A DNA stretch of 64,000 nt from Dermatemys mawii (GCA_007922305.1 ML677365.1:14748506-14812505), one strand, 5' to 3'; positions 48,646 through 60,469 are shown, counted from the stretch's first letter. Program-made: numbers and translations. The notes: generated from the sequence alone by a model not told the origin.

Positions 48646-48827
48646 CTGTGCCGAGCTGATCAAGGTGATGGCAGAGATGGAGTTCCAAATGAGCAAAATG
48701 GACTGAAATACCAAGTGAAGGCACAAACCAAGGTGTAAAACAGGAGTCAACCCTGGTACAGGCTGCTAATGCTGTAGGAGTCACAAGCTGATCGCATGCA
48801 CTTTGTGAGCCAGATTCACTTTCAGAG
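48646..48827 (-). CDS. VPS13B: VPS13B exon (window exon 2)
   Basis: Acceptor TTTTCCACAG, donor GCACAG|GTTCG. The first base completes the AG|C Ser codon of the previous exon, then 60 codons follow and one base (G) is left over. The translation contains FTPWFVPSLGISVHFAH and LHLCHHLDQLGT, matching VPS13B. A Ser/Glu-rich start (SSESESGSQS) is a low-complexity linker. The ACTRVDSCF stretch seems to be two residues longer than the human form I remember, which could be an isoform or splice-site shift. Confidence 0.94.
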
Positions 48828-48985
48828 CTGTGGAAAACGTATAATGAAGCATAGCTCAGAAATTCCAGGTCTTTGTCACATTATAACAGGATTTAAGCAT
48901 TTGCCATACTGTTTTTCTGACATAACCAAAACAACCATTTTATTTTATGTTTAACTGTCAATACTGGCACAAGAGAGAACAGCAA

Positions 48986-49110
48986 GAGCTCTGTGTAAGT
49001 TTGAAAGCTTCGCTCTCACCCACAGAAGTTGGTTCAACAAAAGAGATTACCTCACTCCCCTTGTCTCTCTAGCATTCTGGGACTGACATAGCTAAAACAA
49101 CACTGTATAC
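48986..49110. repeat. Half of a foldback repeat (CAGAAGTTGGTYCAAYAAAAG family)
   Basis: GAGCTCTGTGTAAGTTTGAA, CACAGAAGTTGGTTCAACAA and TTACCTCACTCCCCTTGTCT form one arm of the repeat present as both arms at 50088-50341. Confidence 0.7.
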
Positions 49111-50087
49111 AATACAGCATACAATTTGTTTTCAAGCTGAAATTCGGTCGGCAATATTTCAATCAAAGAACTTTGTTATTACAATAGAGTCCATTCAATT
49201 TACTTACTGAAATATGTGAACAAAAAAAAATGAAGAAATTAAACTTTTAGAAATTAGTGAAAAATGGCAATTGTGTTTTTATATTTGTTTAAATGTAGTG
49301 ATCAATTTTGTTGACATTGCAAATGCCATAAGAAAGATTTGAAAAGTTGCTTTACCAAGACAAAAAAGGATTTTTTTTAAAAGAAAGTACTCCATAATTT
49401 ATATACTGTAGCTATGTTTTCCACATTTGAACCCCTGCCTGCAAACCTCTTTCTTATTATCCTCTGCCACTGTATAGTCAGCATTTTAGAAAAATATGTC
49501 TTAGACAAACCTATGTACTGTTATAAGCTCAGCATGAAGCTGTATAACATCTATTATGAAACAGTAACTGAACAATTTTAAAATGCCATCCCAGTTGAAT
49601 TTTCTCTTGCTAATGACAATTCCTGATACTGTGAATTTTTCCAAGACTTATCCTGAAGTTCTCTTGAGAACAGCTAAAACTGCCTCGCAATCCTATAGGT
49701 TGCTAAGACATCATAGCAGTACAAATACATTTTCTAATTTAAGCCAAATCCATCATTAATTCTCCTCACTCCCACTACCTTAGCTATTTTGCAATTTTAG
49801 AGTTCTGGGGTTAAAAATCCCAGGTTTTGTTTGAGTTTTTGTCCACAGTTAAATACTGGCTTTGTGTTCAATTTTAATCAAATATTAAATTTAGTAAATA
49901 ATGAAGACATAACATTGGGTGCAGATTTGGATTAAAAATTTGGCTTGTGACAATGATGAATTTTTGGGATTCTGGGATTCATGAAAATGTTAAACATATA
50001 TGGCACATGTTAGTCTAACAATAAACAATTCAAGATATGTTCATTATCAAAGGAAAAATACACAATGTAAGTCACAGAGATAGAGAG

Positions 50088-50341
50088 GGAAGAGAGAGAG
50101 ATCTGCTCCTGGATTTATAGAGAGACAAGGTGGAGAAGGTAATATCTTTTATTGGACCAACTTCTGTTGGTGAGAGAGACAATCTTTCGAGCTACAGATC
50201 TGCCTCAGGTCTGGAAGCCCAGCTCTGTGTAACTCGAAAGCTAATCTCTCTCACCTACAGAAGTTGGTTCAATAAAAGGTATTGCCTCTGCCACCTTCTC
50301 TTTCTAATATCCTGGGCCCGACATATCTACAACATCACTGC
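50088..50341. repeat. Foldback repeat, two inverted arms
   Basis: The left arm (TTATTGGACCAACTTCTGTT at about 50150) is the inverse of the right arm (ACAGAAGTTGGTTCAATAAA at about 50257). GAGACAAGGTGGAGAAGG pairs with GCCACCTTCTCTTTC. The centre holds GCCTCAGGTCTGGAAGCCCA. Transcripts would form a long hairpin. Confidence 0.8.
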
Positions 50342-50539
50342 ATACTAGATTTATTGTTGATTTCCTGTGCTTCCTTTTCCCTCTTCCTCTTGTCCCCTAT
50401 TACTTTGAAAATGATCAAAGTCATAAGCCATCCATCATTGCCACTTCCATTGCCTATGTTTATAACTCTCTTTACAGTACAGCTGATCTCTGCCACGCTA
50501 ATTAGTATCTCTGGAAATAAATAATTCTTTGAGATAGTT

Positions 50540-50710
50540 TGGGCTAATGGATAGTGAATTGGACTGGGAGATCTCTGTTCTAATCTTGGGTCTGCCATGC
50601 AAACACTATGCCTCAATTTCCGCATATGTAAGACAGAAACAATTATACTTTACTCTCCTTTGTAATGAATTTGGAGATATACAGATCAAAAACATTATGC
50701 AAGAACTAAT
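50540..50710 (+). mobile_element. MIR SINE
   Basis: CTAATGGATAGTGAATTGGA, CTGGGAGATCTCTGTTCTAA and TATGCCTCAATTTCCGCATA follow the MIR-like order from tRNA-related head through the CTCAATTTCC core. It directly precedes a CR1 tail. Confidence 0.7.
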
Positions 50711-50711
50711 T

Positions 50712-50798
50712 AGAAGAACTAGATAATATTTAGTACTGCCATGAGTGCAGGGGGCTGGACTAGCTGACCTCTCAATTTCCCTTCCAGTTCTATGATAA
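50712..50798 (+). mobile_element. CR1 LINE 3-prime tail fragment
   Basis: CATGAGTGCAGGGGGCTGGA, CTAGCTGACCTCTCAA and CCCTTCCAGTTCTATGATT are the last 85 bp or so of a CR1 element in plus orientation. Confidence 0.88.
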
Positions 50799-51877
50799 TT
50801 ATAGTAGTCTCAAGGAGGGATGGGCAAAGCTTAAAAAATAACCAATTCGAATAACCACCCGAAATTCAAATAGTTATCGGAGCTGAGTGCTTTTCAGTTT
50901 GCAAAACCCGTTAGTAATCGCAGAACTGGCAATACTGTAAGAGCAGCCTTTCCCATGATATTTCATCACTTCCTGTTCTGTCTAGAGACAGACACACTAA
51001 AAAAAGGTGAATCTAACTTTTTAGAAGTTTAAAGATTTAATTTCAGTTTTTTCTTCGAGTCAACTTTTAATTTATCCAAATTGATTAATTTATTCTGTTC
51101 ACAGTAACCTCCCAGAAATGCACTCCCCAAAGTAATTATTCATTGTCATAAAAAACAGAGCAAAGTATTATGAAGCTGTTTGGAGCATCTCAAATTTTCT
51201 TTAAACTCAGATATTTTTCTTTACAGAAACCATTGTCCCAGTGACTCAGTTTTTCTTTCCTCATTTATTATTACTAGGATATTTTCATAAAAACCAAACT
51301 CCTTATTTCTTCAGACTTAATATAATCTGCTTCTTACCTATTTTTATTTACAGAGTCCCAGTATGCTAGGGCCTTTATTTCCCACCGCTAATCATAATAA
51401 TGATTGTGGGGCAGCATGACATGGTTGATGTAGGAGAACGTGTCAGAAGCTTCACACCTAGAAAGTAATTTAAGGCATTTATCCATACTTTACTGTGATC
51501 TCCTTGCTCTACAAACAATATACCAGGAGGGCATAATAGCTGGGCACTCAAAATGTCAGGCACTCAAAAAGATCTTTAAAGACTCTAAACTACTTTCATT
51601 TATTCATGTGGAGAAACTTTAGTATAAAAAAGGACCACCATATCACTGGTTCCTGAACCAGCTGCTGAGACCAACTACAAGAGAAACTTGAAATAGAAAA
51701 CCCCACCACTTACAAAATGCTTGATGCAATTAAGTCCAGTAATCTAGAGTTAAATAGAAAGCTTGAGTATACCTATGTTTTTTCTGCAATAAAATGAGGA
51801 TAAAATTGTTGCACATGTTAGTGAATATGAGTATCTTTCCTAGTAGGGGAGGAAAGGGAGAAACAGAAGAACAGAGG

Positions 51878-52165
51878 TAACATAGAACAAAGAACAACCA
51901 TATTGGATCAGCCCAGTATCCTGTCTTCCCACAACGGCCAATGCCAGGTGCTTCAGAGGGAACGAACAGAACAAGTCCTCACCAAATGATCCATCCCCTG
52001 TCACCAATTCCCAGCTTCTGGCAAACAGAGGCTAGGCACACATCCCCTCTCAACCTGGCTAATAGCTGTTGATGGACCTATTCTCCATGAATTTATTTGT
52101 TTTTTTTTGTTTTTTTTTTAACACTATTAGTGTCTTGGCCTTCATAACACACAGATTACTTTTAA
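51878..52165 (-). mobile_element. CR1 LINE 3-prime fragment
   Basis: AACCATATTGGATCAGCCCA, GCCAATGCCAGGTGCTTCAG and TCTCCATGAATTTATTTG match the inverse tail of the subfamily seen at 21964-22860. Confidence 0.88.
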
Positions 52166-54828
52166 GCTCCTGACGGGGGCCTCATGTTATTGAGAGAAAA
52201 TCAGTGTCTCCTGAAAAATCATTTGAGGCAAAAGAAAATTAGGATTCTTTGTTTATTTCTTTCACATATAAAGAATTTCTGGTGTTATTCATTTTCATAA
52301 CTGGCCATGGCTGAGGAAATGATACTATTATGAGTGAGAGAGTCCATTGTTCTAATTCCCAGAAACCACTTCCAGGGTTTGAATATTGATATCCAAAATA
52401 GTAAGTAAAATAAACGAGTCAGCATTAAACAAATATCAGTATTTGCTAACAGTTACTTCAGTGGCATCTGGGATACCACAATTTCACCCCATTCAGAAAA
52501 GAAAAGAATTGCAGTATTTCAGATACCATTTTGTGGTAAAGCCATCAGTAAATATTTATTTTTAAACAGAGACCACAGTACTTAGAACTAATTTAGAGCT
52601 TTTTCTATTCAAATTGCCTAATATACAGTGACTGCAATCAGATTCTTTGTCTGACCAGACTTCAGATTGACCTTCAACATTGCTTTAGTCTTAATATGCA
52701 AGCAAAGAGAATTTGAGCCCTGAATTTTCTATCTTTCATTCTGCTGCCCGTTATATGTCATATACAGTTTGGTAATAAAATAAAATTAATTTGATAGTCC
52801 ACAAACACTCCTTCTGTTGAGTCCTGCTGAAGCAAAAGCAGGTGTTTTAACTTTGCAGAAGTATATTAAATAAGCTCCTGATTGTAATAACAAACAATTA
52901 TGATTTACAAACATATGTTATTGGGCAAGATCCTCTGGCTTGCTCCAGAGGCACAAAGGTAGCACAGACTGTCTGCAACATCCCTGCTAGTAATAAAAAA
53001 CACAGTTAGCTTATACAGCTCCAAGTATGGCATGGTATATTGAGGTGTGATTGTATTGGAAAGCAGAGCAACAGAAACAGAGAAAATACAAGTACAAACA
53101 CAATTGAATCTAATATTGTAGAATGATTTCCAAAGATTCACATGCAGTGTCAGAGTCCATAAAATAGACAACTTCTACAATACAGATAAGATATATCAAA
53201 AAAATATAATTTCACATCTTGCAAACCCCAAAATGCTCTGGCTAAATGTGTGATGACTGGGAACAATTACTAATCATGACCTGTATTATTCCTACTATTC
53301 CAACAGTGAAATTCTTTAAAGCAAAACTACCATTTGTGACAAGGAAAAATATCCACTGGGAGAAGGAGAGCACTTAACTCATTTCATTTATGATCCAAAT
53401 AATGGTGTGAACATAGGTCTCTAGAGCTCTAAGTCCACTACATCAAACTAGTTTAAATCTAACTGAAAATAATTAACTAGAAACACGATTGTGATTTCCC
53501 ATATGAATTTTTAAAAAAGTAAACGTCAAAGGCATATTGCAATCTGTTCGCACTTGTTTAAGACATCTTAGATATGACGATGTTTCTGCAAAGGCATTTT
53601 CCATTTTTAAGAATATGATTTGTACTATGTCAATAATTATAGAAATGCTGTTATTCAGTACATAAAATATATACAACAACCTTTTAAAGCTTTTACTATG
53701 ATAACCATTATGAACAGAAATGGATGGAGCCTCCCTTCCCCCCCAGTCTTTTTCTACTTAGGCTTAGTACAATATCTTGAAGTCTCTGTAACGAGAGCTT
53801 TCCATCCCTGCCCTGTGAAACCTTTATCTACAAAGGTAATTTATTCTCGGGTAAGAACATAATTCTGCTTCTATATCCTCTTATTTTAGGACTGCTCATG
53901 AACTGCAATTGCCAATTATCCCATATTATGTGGGAGGTGTTTCTGCTGTGGACTATCTCCTAAAGGCTTTAAAGACCACTACAATTATTTCACACAGGAC
54001 TTCAAACTGTATTTGAACAATGAATGGCCTTACAAGTGAAATAAGAGTTATTTATTAATTAAGCCACCAAGCCCCTAGATTATTCATTTCTGTATTATTA
54101 ATCACTCTCTAGTAAATTTTGCAAATAGTGAGTATGCCATGGATTTTGGACAATACCATCTTTGGATAGCATATTAGCATCATGGCCAACATTTCCACAG
54201 CCTGTCATCTACTTCTGAATCCATATCTTCCCACAAAACCTACAGTTTTCTTGTCACCAAATACGATGAGACACATAAGTTTCTTTATTTCCATGTTAGG
54301 AATCAATAATAAAGAACTTAAAACACAAGAGATTAGCCCTTTAGTTACTAGTTATTAGCATATCAGAGAGGTCACAACAAAAACCTGTAGTTTTTTGGGG
54401 TATTCTTTGGTTTGTTTGTTTTTTTAAAAAAGTTATTGATAGTGAGCACTAGCTGCCTGTACCTGGCACCAATGTGGGAGTCTGATCCAAAATATAAAAA
54501 TCAAATACAGAAAATAAACTCCAGCCAAGTTAAGGATTTTATAGGACTAATTCCTTTCTGTAAGACAATTCTATATTAGCTGTTTTAAAAATTAATCAAC
54601 TGATTAATCATGTTATTACATCACTTTAAAAATAGCAAATGCTATTTAAATATGAAGCAATAATACTAAACAACATATCAGTATACAAATGTGATTTTTG
54701 ATACTTATATCTATTTTTCTTTTTTAATTATGGAGTTGAGAGTAGAGTGATACAGGTATCTAGGTGTAGGTTTTCTCACTTTTCGCCCTATCAGTTCCAG
54801 ATATTATTTGGTCTAAATGGAGATCTTA

Positions 54829-55115
54829 GGGTATGTCTTCACTATCCGCTGGATTGGCGGGTAGTGATCGATCTATTGGCGATCAATTTATCATGTCTCA
54901 TCAAGACACAATAAATTGATTGCCAACGGTGCTCCCGTCAACTCCAGCTCACTGAAAGGCGCAAGCTGGAGTCGATGAGGAAGGCCACTGCCAACCGCTG
55001 CCGCTGTGAGGATGACAGGTAAGTCGGTCTAAGATGCGCCGACTTCAGCTACATTATTCACATAGCTGAAGTTGCAGATCTTAGGTTGACAACTCCTCCT
55101 ACTGTAGACCAGCCC
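54829..55115. mobile_element. Harbinger MITE, 287 bp, TTA target duplication
   Basis: Ends GGGTATGTCTTCACT and TGTAGACCAGCCC sit between TTA at 54826-54828 and TTA at 55116-55118. The two internal hairpins of the 17565 copy are present (GGCGATCAATTTATC region; AAGATGCGCCGACTTCAGCT with CATAGCTGAAGTTGCAG). Confidence 0.9.
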
Positions 55116-56548
55116 TTAGTGTGTCCACCATCAGGCATTAATTTTGTTTCTCTTTACTGTCCATATTACTTCATCCCTGCTTCCTCGTAAGAACTAGAAA
55201 CGAACCTAAGGAAGGCCATTATTTGCACTGGTTTACACTTCCTTCTGGTCCCTTTAGAGACTCAGACATCCTTGAATCTAGATCTCCTGGTGAGAGCTAA
55301 TATCTAAAAAAGGCTTTTTTTGCTTTTCCTAGACTCACAAAATTATGGAAAGTAGCTCGATGAGTGCAATGAAAGTTATCATGGTAGATTAAAAGTTTCA
55401 TGTCATTGTACCACTAATTTTTCTACAGATAAAGTAATTTAATACTGTGGTTCTTGACATTTTCCATATTATGATCCCGTGTTATAACAGAAAAACTTGC
55501 CCCAGTCTTGCTACAAAGAAAGGGAAGGTGGTCATCACTCCGTGTTGGACCTATGACTACCTCCCATAGGGGCTGCAACCAGAGGTTGAAAACCTCAGAT
55601 TAATGTATTTTGCTTGTGTGGATTTGGATTGTGCTATGAAATGTTTCTTATGCTCATACTGTTTTCTGGGTTAAATTGGTTTACTTTATTAGCTTTTAAA
55701 GTTATTTGCATTTCATTTAAACACTAGTTTTGTTCCTAATGGTCGTTGCTTACAAAACTTTTTGATAGACCTCTGTGTGAAATATTAGATACAACGATAA
55801 ATCCCATTTGAGTAGAAAACAATAGCTGTGACTGCAATGTCAAATGCTTTGATGAAAAAAATCTACTGAATTTCACTAGCTTTATTTCCAATTCCCACAG
55901 AGTTCACATTTCTATGGTGCTAAGTTGACCACAAAGGTAATTTTGCAAAGGTCCCACATTCAGAGGAATTAACCTTGTCTAAAACACTTAACTTCTCAAT
56001 GATGAAAATGCATTCCTTCACAATTAACATCAAGAAATCATTTCCAACCTGATATTATTAATGGAAACCAGATGTTTAATTTTTTATTGATTTTGTTCCT
56101 GACTCCCCCTGAATTCTATGGGTTCGTTCACGCGCGCACACACACACGGCAGGAACAACCAACACATGGTTGCAGTAGGCAATCTCCCAGTCCAGCCAGT
56201 ATAATTTACTAAAAGGACAGGATGGAGAGCAGTATGACATCACTTGCATTGTTATTTCTGAATATCAGATACAAGAGTGCGGATACAATAGCTTTTTCAA
56301 ACTCTGTAAGGTAATCAAAAACTCATCAACAAAATCCAAATTTTGACTCTCAGTGCACTTCTCTCATAATTAACCATTTAAAAAGTTTCCAGATGTGAAG
56401 AAATGAAAACTTTTATCTTCTGAAATAATAATTGTTTCTGAAATCTCCTGATGGTAAATTTCCATTTGTTAGCATAGTAAGAACGCAGTGTGATTGATAT
56501 GTAATGACCATAAAGCATCACTAGGATTATAATTAACATTATTGAGAT

Positions 56549-57208
56549 AGTATCAGAGGGGTAGCCGTGTTAGTCTGGTTCTGCAAAAGCGACAAAGAGT
56601 CCTGTGACACCTTACAGACTAATAGATGTATTAGAGCATAAGCTTTCTTGGGTGAATACCCACTTCGTCGGATGCATGCAGTGGAAATGATAAGAGGCAG
56701 GTATAAATATCCAGGCAGGAATCAGGCTAGAGATAAGGTGACCAGACAGCACATTTGAAAAATCAGGACAGGAGGTGGAGGGTAATAGGACCCTATATAA
56801 GAATAAGACCCAAAAATCGGGACTGTCCCTATAAAATCGGGACATCTGGTCACCATAGCTAGAGATAATGAGGTTAGTTCAATCAGGGAGGATGAAGCTC
56901 TCTTCTAGCAGTTGATCTAGATGTGTAAACACCAAGGAAGGAGAAATTGCTTTTGTAGTTGGCTAGCCATTCACAGTCTGTGAATTTCTCCTCCCTTCAT
57001 GTTCACACCTCTAGATCAACTGCTAGAAGAGAGCCTCATCCTCCCTGATTGAACTAAAGTCATTATCTCTAGCCTGATTCCTGCCTGCATATTTATATCT
57101 GCCTCTGATCATTTCCACTGCATGCATCGGACGAATTGGGTATTCACCCTCGAAAGCTTTTGCTCTAATACATCTGTTAGTCTATAAGGTGCCACAGGGC
57201 TCTTTGTC
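56549..57208. repeat. Large foldback repeat split by a MITE
   Basis: The left arm starts GTATCAGAGGGGTAGCCGTG with TAATAGATGTATTAGAGCAT; the right arm ends with TGCTCTAATACATCTGTTAG and AAGGTGCCACAGGGCTCTTT. The arms also share AGCAGTTGATCTAGATGTG and its inverse. This matches a palindromic repeat I know from turtle sequence, whose forward ends read GTCCTGTGGCACC and ATGCATCCGACGAAGTGGG. A 124-bp MITE (56734-56857) interrupts the left arm. Confidence 0.85.
56734..56857. mobile_element. hAT-like MITE with 8-bp TSD, nested in a foldback repeat
   Basis: Ends TAAGGTGACCAGACAGC and ATCTGGTCACCATA. GCTAGAGA occurs at 56726-56733 and 56858-56865. Removing the insert and one GCTAGAGA restores the undisturbed arm (AGATAATGAGG), so the borders are secure. 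Family GGGTGACCAGATG. Confidence 0.92.
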
Positions 57209-57239
57209 ATTATTGAGATATGCACTCACAACTGAATTG

Positions 57240-57870
57240 TGCCTTTCAGGTTCAGTTTAAGGTCAGGGGTTATGGGGCTGCAGCTCAGGGCCCTGGCTCC
57301 AGGGAAGCCCCACAAAAATAAATCACAGGCAGCGATCAACTTCAGGCCACTAAAAGTCCTGCAGCAGAGCAAGGCGCTCAGGCAGGTTGCCTGAATGCCA
57401 TGGCCCCACGCCGCTTCTGGAAGCGCCAGCTGCTAGCACTTCTCTGTGACCCCTGGTGGGGGTGGGATCTACGTGCTGCCCCCACCTCCAGCACCCTCCC
57501 TATGGCTCCCATTGGCCTGGTCCCGGCCAGTGGGAGCTACAGGGGTGGCACTTGAAGGCACGGGCAGTGTATGGAGTCACGTTGTCCCCACTCCTCCTGG
57601 AGAGATGGGCTAGCAGCCAGCTGCTTCTGGGAGCACAACAGGGTCATGGCATTCAGCAGCCAAGAGCCGCCTGTGGTAAGCACCTCTCAGTCACAATGTG
57701 ACCTTGCACCATCTCCACTATCCAAGCCCCCTGCCTCAGATCAGAATCCCCCTCTTGCACCCAAACTCCCTCCCAGATCCCATGACCCCTCCTGGAAAAA
57801 GACTTGTATATAGGGGCCCTACAAAATCTAAAAACCCAGGGCCCACAGGAGATTAAGCTAGCCCTGGGCT
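57240..57870. repeat. GC-rich non-coding repeat, probably hAT-like
   Basis: Abrupt GC rise with CCGCTTCTGGAAGCGCCAGC, CTCCCATTGGCCTGGTCCCG and GCCAGTGGGAGCTACAGG, blocks shared in type with the 30814-32182 element. Ends are not defined. Open frames on both strands are by-products of composition. Confidence 0.55.
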
Positions 57871-58066
57871 CACGCTGAGGGCAGTGCAAAGATGCACAAC
57901 TCTGGTGGTAGCTCCCAGGTACACAGGGGAAGCATGTCTCTTACTACACCACTCAATGAGTCAGTTTTGCTGCCTGGTGCACGTGGGTGGGGATTGGCCA
58001 TGGCCTGACAGCCTCTTTCCCCTTTTTAATAATCCTTGTGCTCAGAGAGTCCAAGGCTTGAAAATA

Positions 58067-58186
58067 GGGTGACCAGATGGCAAATGTGAAAAATCGTGAT
58101 GGGGGAGAGGGGGTAATAGGAGCCTATATAAGAAAAAGACCCCAAAATAGGGACTGTCTTTATAAAATCGGGACATCTGATCACCC
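58067..58186. mobile_element. hAT-like MITE, GGGTGACCAGATG family
   Basis: Left GGGTGACCAGATGGCAAATG, right CGGGACATCTGATCACCC. The family core GTAATAGGAGCCTATATAAG lies between. It is the best-preserved of the four copies and sits 225 bp beyond the donor of window exon 1. Confidence 0.88.
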
Positions 58187-58410
58187 TCCTTGCAAGGTTG
58201 ACAGTTAACTCATGAATCTGCAGGAAGAGAAGAAAGTTTCTTCTTTCCCCATTCCATGGACTTGTGTGAGGGTCAATCACAATCTGAAGATCAGCTAGAA
58301 CCAATTACTCCTAGTATAAATGAAAGAACATCAGTTTCATCAAGTTTCTTGAACCAGTTTCTTGATTCCTCTCCAGGGAATAGTATAGCTTTCCCTTGTT
58401 TTAAGATTAC

Positions 58411-58607
58411 CTTTGGTCATCAGCTCCATTCTGACTGCTGTTCAGGACAATCCTCCAGAGGTCTGCGGCTACAAGCTCTTTCTGATCATTCACAAGGCTG
58501 ATACTGGGCAGCTGCAGTTCACAAACTTTGCTTTCTGATAGACTGAATTCCCGGAATGGAATGAATGATTTCTGGAGCTCATCCCAGTACTCCAAGCTAC
58601 AAGGAAC
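58411..58607 (-). CDS. VPS13B: VPS13B exon (window exon 1)
   Basis: Acceptor ATATCACAG precedes GTT CCT TGT, giving a phase-0 start VPCSLEYWDELQKSF. The donor is CCAAAG|GTAATC. The exon has 65 full codons and ends with two bases (AG) of a split Ser codon. The block PFREFSLSESKVCELQLP is typical of VPS13B. The reading frame has no stop. It is the most 5-prime exon that I can place with confidence; the next upstream exon is not certain. Confidence 0.95.
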
Positions 58608-58974
58608 CTGTGATATTAAAGAAATCTCAGTTACTCTGTTCTTCTATACAAGTACACAAAACAGGTATCTATAGTACAGTACACTTTATAATGACAAAAT
58701 TAATCTAAAATAATTGCCAAAAGACCAAGAGAATTTGAAATTCTTATTATGTATCTCGTTCTATCTCCATATAGTTAAATTACATTACTATTAGACATTT
58801 CTATGAAGATGCTACTTAAACCATCCTCATGTACTGGGAAAAGAAAGTTATTTAAACTGTAGTGCATAGTGCATATGCATGACAAAGACAATATAAAAAA
58901 TCCCATATTCACATTAGGTAGTCAAAAGATCCATTTGATGTGACTATAGGATAGAGTACTCCACTCCTCCATCA

Positions 58975-59135
58975 GTCTACCTGTATACGTCTATTGTCTC
59001 GTCTTATGCTTATATTGTAAGCTTGCTGGGGCAAGGCCAACTTTTTTGTTCTGTGTTTGTACAGTGCCTAGCACACTGCGGTCCTTGTCCATAATTAGAG
59101 TGCTACAGCAATATAAATGATTAATAAATAATGAT
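58975..59135 (+). mobile_element. LINE (L2-type) 3-prime tail fragment
   Basis: ATATTGTAAGCTTGCTGGGG, TTGTACAGTGCCTAGCACAC and TGATTAATAAATAATGA make up the common tail with its terminal simple repeat. Confidence 0.65.
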
Positions 59136-59400
59136 CCCCACAAAACTCTGCAGAATTTGATTTGAATTAGTGTCTTTAAAGCATTTAATAGTGTTAAAGT
59201 ATGCACATTAAATTAGTGAATCTTTAAAGGGGAAAGTACTTTGGGCATCTACTACAGATCACTATTACCATAGGGGAGAGAAAATTGTAACAAATCCTGA
59301 ACCAACTCTGAAAATACCTGAAAAAACAGAACAGCTTCTCTTATGGAATGTGCTAACTGTCCAGATATTTGTGTGGTCACACAGAAAGCCATACAGTGGA

Positions 59401-59526
59401 CTTCATTCAGCAAGTTACTTAAACATGTACCTAATTTGAAGTATATGACTAGACTAATCATTGTGAATGGAACTACTCATATGCCTAACATTAGGCATGT
59501 GGCTAAATACCTTGATGAATTGGGGA
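59401..59526. repeat. Palindromic MITE (ATTCAGCAAGTTACTTAA type)
   Basis: CATTCAGCAAGTTACTTAAA at the left and GGCTAAATACCTTGATGAAT at the right are inverted ends around GAACTACTCATATGCCTAAC. The family also occurs at 47488-47625. Confidence 0.65.
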
Positions 59527-60302
59527 GAATGTCATCAAAGAAATTTCTCAAGTATGTAGAAAACAAATTTATAACAGAGAAAGCAAGAGATTCTAAAACC
59601 AGAAGAAACTAATGTTCCTTTTTTAAGGTTATTCTTCATAACTGACAGTTTCTTCTTCAATAGGGGCTGAAAAACAATGTTCTTCTATAGAAAATTTCAC
59701 AATCGCTTTTTTTTCCAAAATGGCTACCATCTCCTCAATGGCAGTGGCCATCTTCTCTAAAGGCAGCCTGGTTTCATTTCTGTTGGGAACAATAGTAGGT
59801 GGTAGCCACTTTGAAAAAGGCCTCCTTTGCTAGGAGTAGCCTGCAAATTTCACTTCAATTGAGTTGAAAGCACAAGTTAAGAGCTTGCATCTGTAGAGAC
59901 TTAATATCTAAGGCCTGGTCTACACTACAAGTTAATGTCGACTTTAGTGCCATTAAATCGACATAACCCTGCACCCGTCCACACACAGTAGCCATTTAAG
60001 TCGATTTAAAGGGCCCTCAAAATCGATTTCTGTACTCCACCAAAACCAAGGGAGTAACACTTAAATCGACGTCTCTGGGTCGACTGTGGCTTAGTGTGGA
60101 CGCATGCAGACTTTACTGGCCTCCGGGAGCTGTCCCACAGTGCTCCATTGTGACTGCTCTGGACAGCACTCACAATGCTACTCTGTGACTACTCTGGACA
60201 GCAGTCTCAACTCGCTGCTCTGGCCAGGTAGACAGGAAATGCCCCGGGAACATTTGAATTTCATTTCCTGTTTGGCCAGCTCACCTGCACAGGACACTCA
60301 TC

Positions 60303-60376
60303 ATGCAGAGCTCCTCAGCACAAAGCACCATGCAGAGCTCATCAGCACAGGAGACCAACCAGCGCAAAAGAGCTAG
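60303..60376 (+). pseudogene. Harbinger Myb/SANT-like partner gene, N-terminal remnant
   Basis: ATG at 60303 opens MQSSSAQSTMQSSSAQETNQ then RKRA, the usual start of the turtle Harbinger-linked Myb/SANT protein as I remember it. In intact copies the frame runs on into a tryptophan-rich Myb/SANT domain. Here it meets GCTAG|GTAAGG, either a donor-like site or a deletion point. The DNA-binding domain is missing. Confidence 0.7.
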
Positions 60377-60469
60377 GTAAGGGGGTTGGGAGGAAGAGAA
60401 AACGCTGGGGGCTGCTTGTGTTGGTGGCATGTGTGTGTTTGTGTGGGGGAGAGAAACCTCCATGAGAGC

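Larger units (their letters stand above)
48828..58410 (-). other. VPS13B intron, 9.6 kb, repeat-rich
   Basis: Holds foldback repeats (48986-49110, 50088-50341, 56549-57208), MIR and CR1 fragments, a Harbinger MITE, two hAT-like MITEs and a GC-rich repeat at 57240-57870. Between 52170 and 54825 nothing is recognised; 55120-56545 is likewise featureless apart from a short CA/CG microsatellite at 56129-56147. Confidence 0.7.
3125..58607 (-). other. VPS13B: VPS13B gene, partial (15 internal exons, minus strand)
   Basis: Fifteen exons read from 58607 down to 3125 join into 964 uninterrupted codons. Every junction is GT/AG and every split codon closes. The product matches VPS13B (COH1) as I know it from vertebrates, with long near-identical blocks such as the QDGQAVVKEHFDC and KWDLWLFEGEKIVLQ segments. 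VPS13 proteins are long hydrophobic-groove bridges that move phospholipids between membranes at contact sites; VPS13B acts at the Golgi and endosomes, and its loss causes Cohen syndrome in people. The exons here come from the C-terminal half, including the SHR-BD/VAB adaptor-binding region. The chorein N-terminus and the C-terminal ATG2_C/PH region lie outside the window. Identity is very likely; the domain borders are from family knowledge. Confidence 0.96.

Noticed and set aside
56129..56147. CACGCGCGCACACACACAC simple repeat
   Set aside because: A 19-bp alternating purine-pyrimidine run could adopt Z-DNA but is short and common in vertebrate introns; not worth a finding.
59318..59400. Possible further VPS13B exon on the minus strand (frame ending QLAHSIREAVLFFQ before CAG|GTATTT)
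   Set aside because: The donor is mediocre, the final TTCTGTTTTTTCAG looks like an acceptor and not coding, the upstream side runs straight into a palindromic MITE with no good acceptor, and I cannot match the peptide to VPS13B with confidence. A VPS13B protein alignment would decide.
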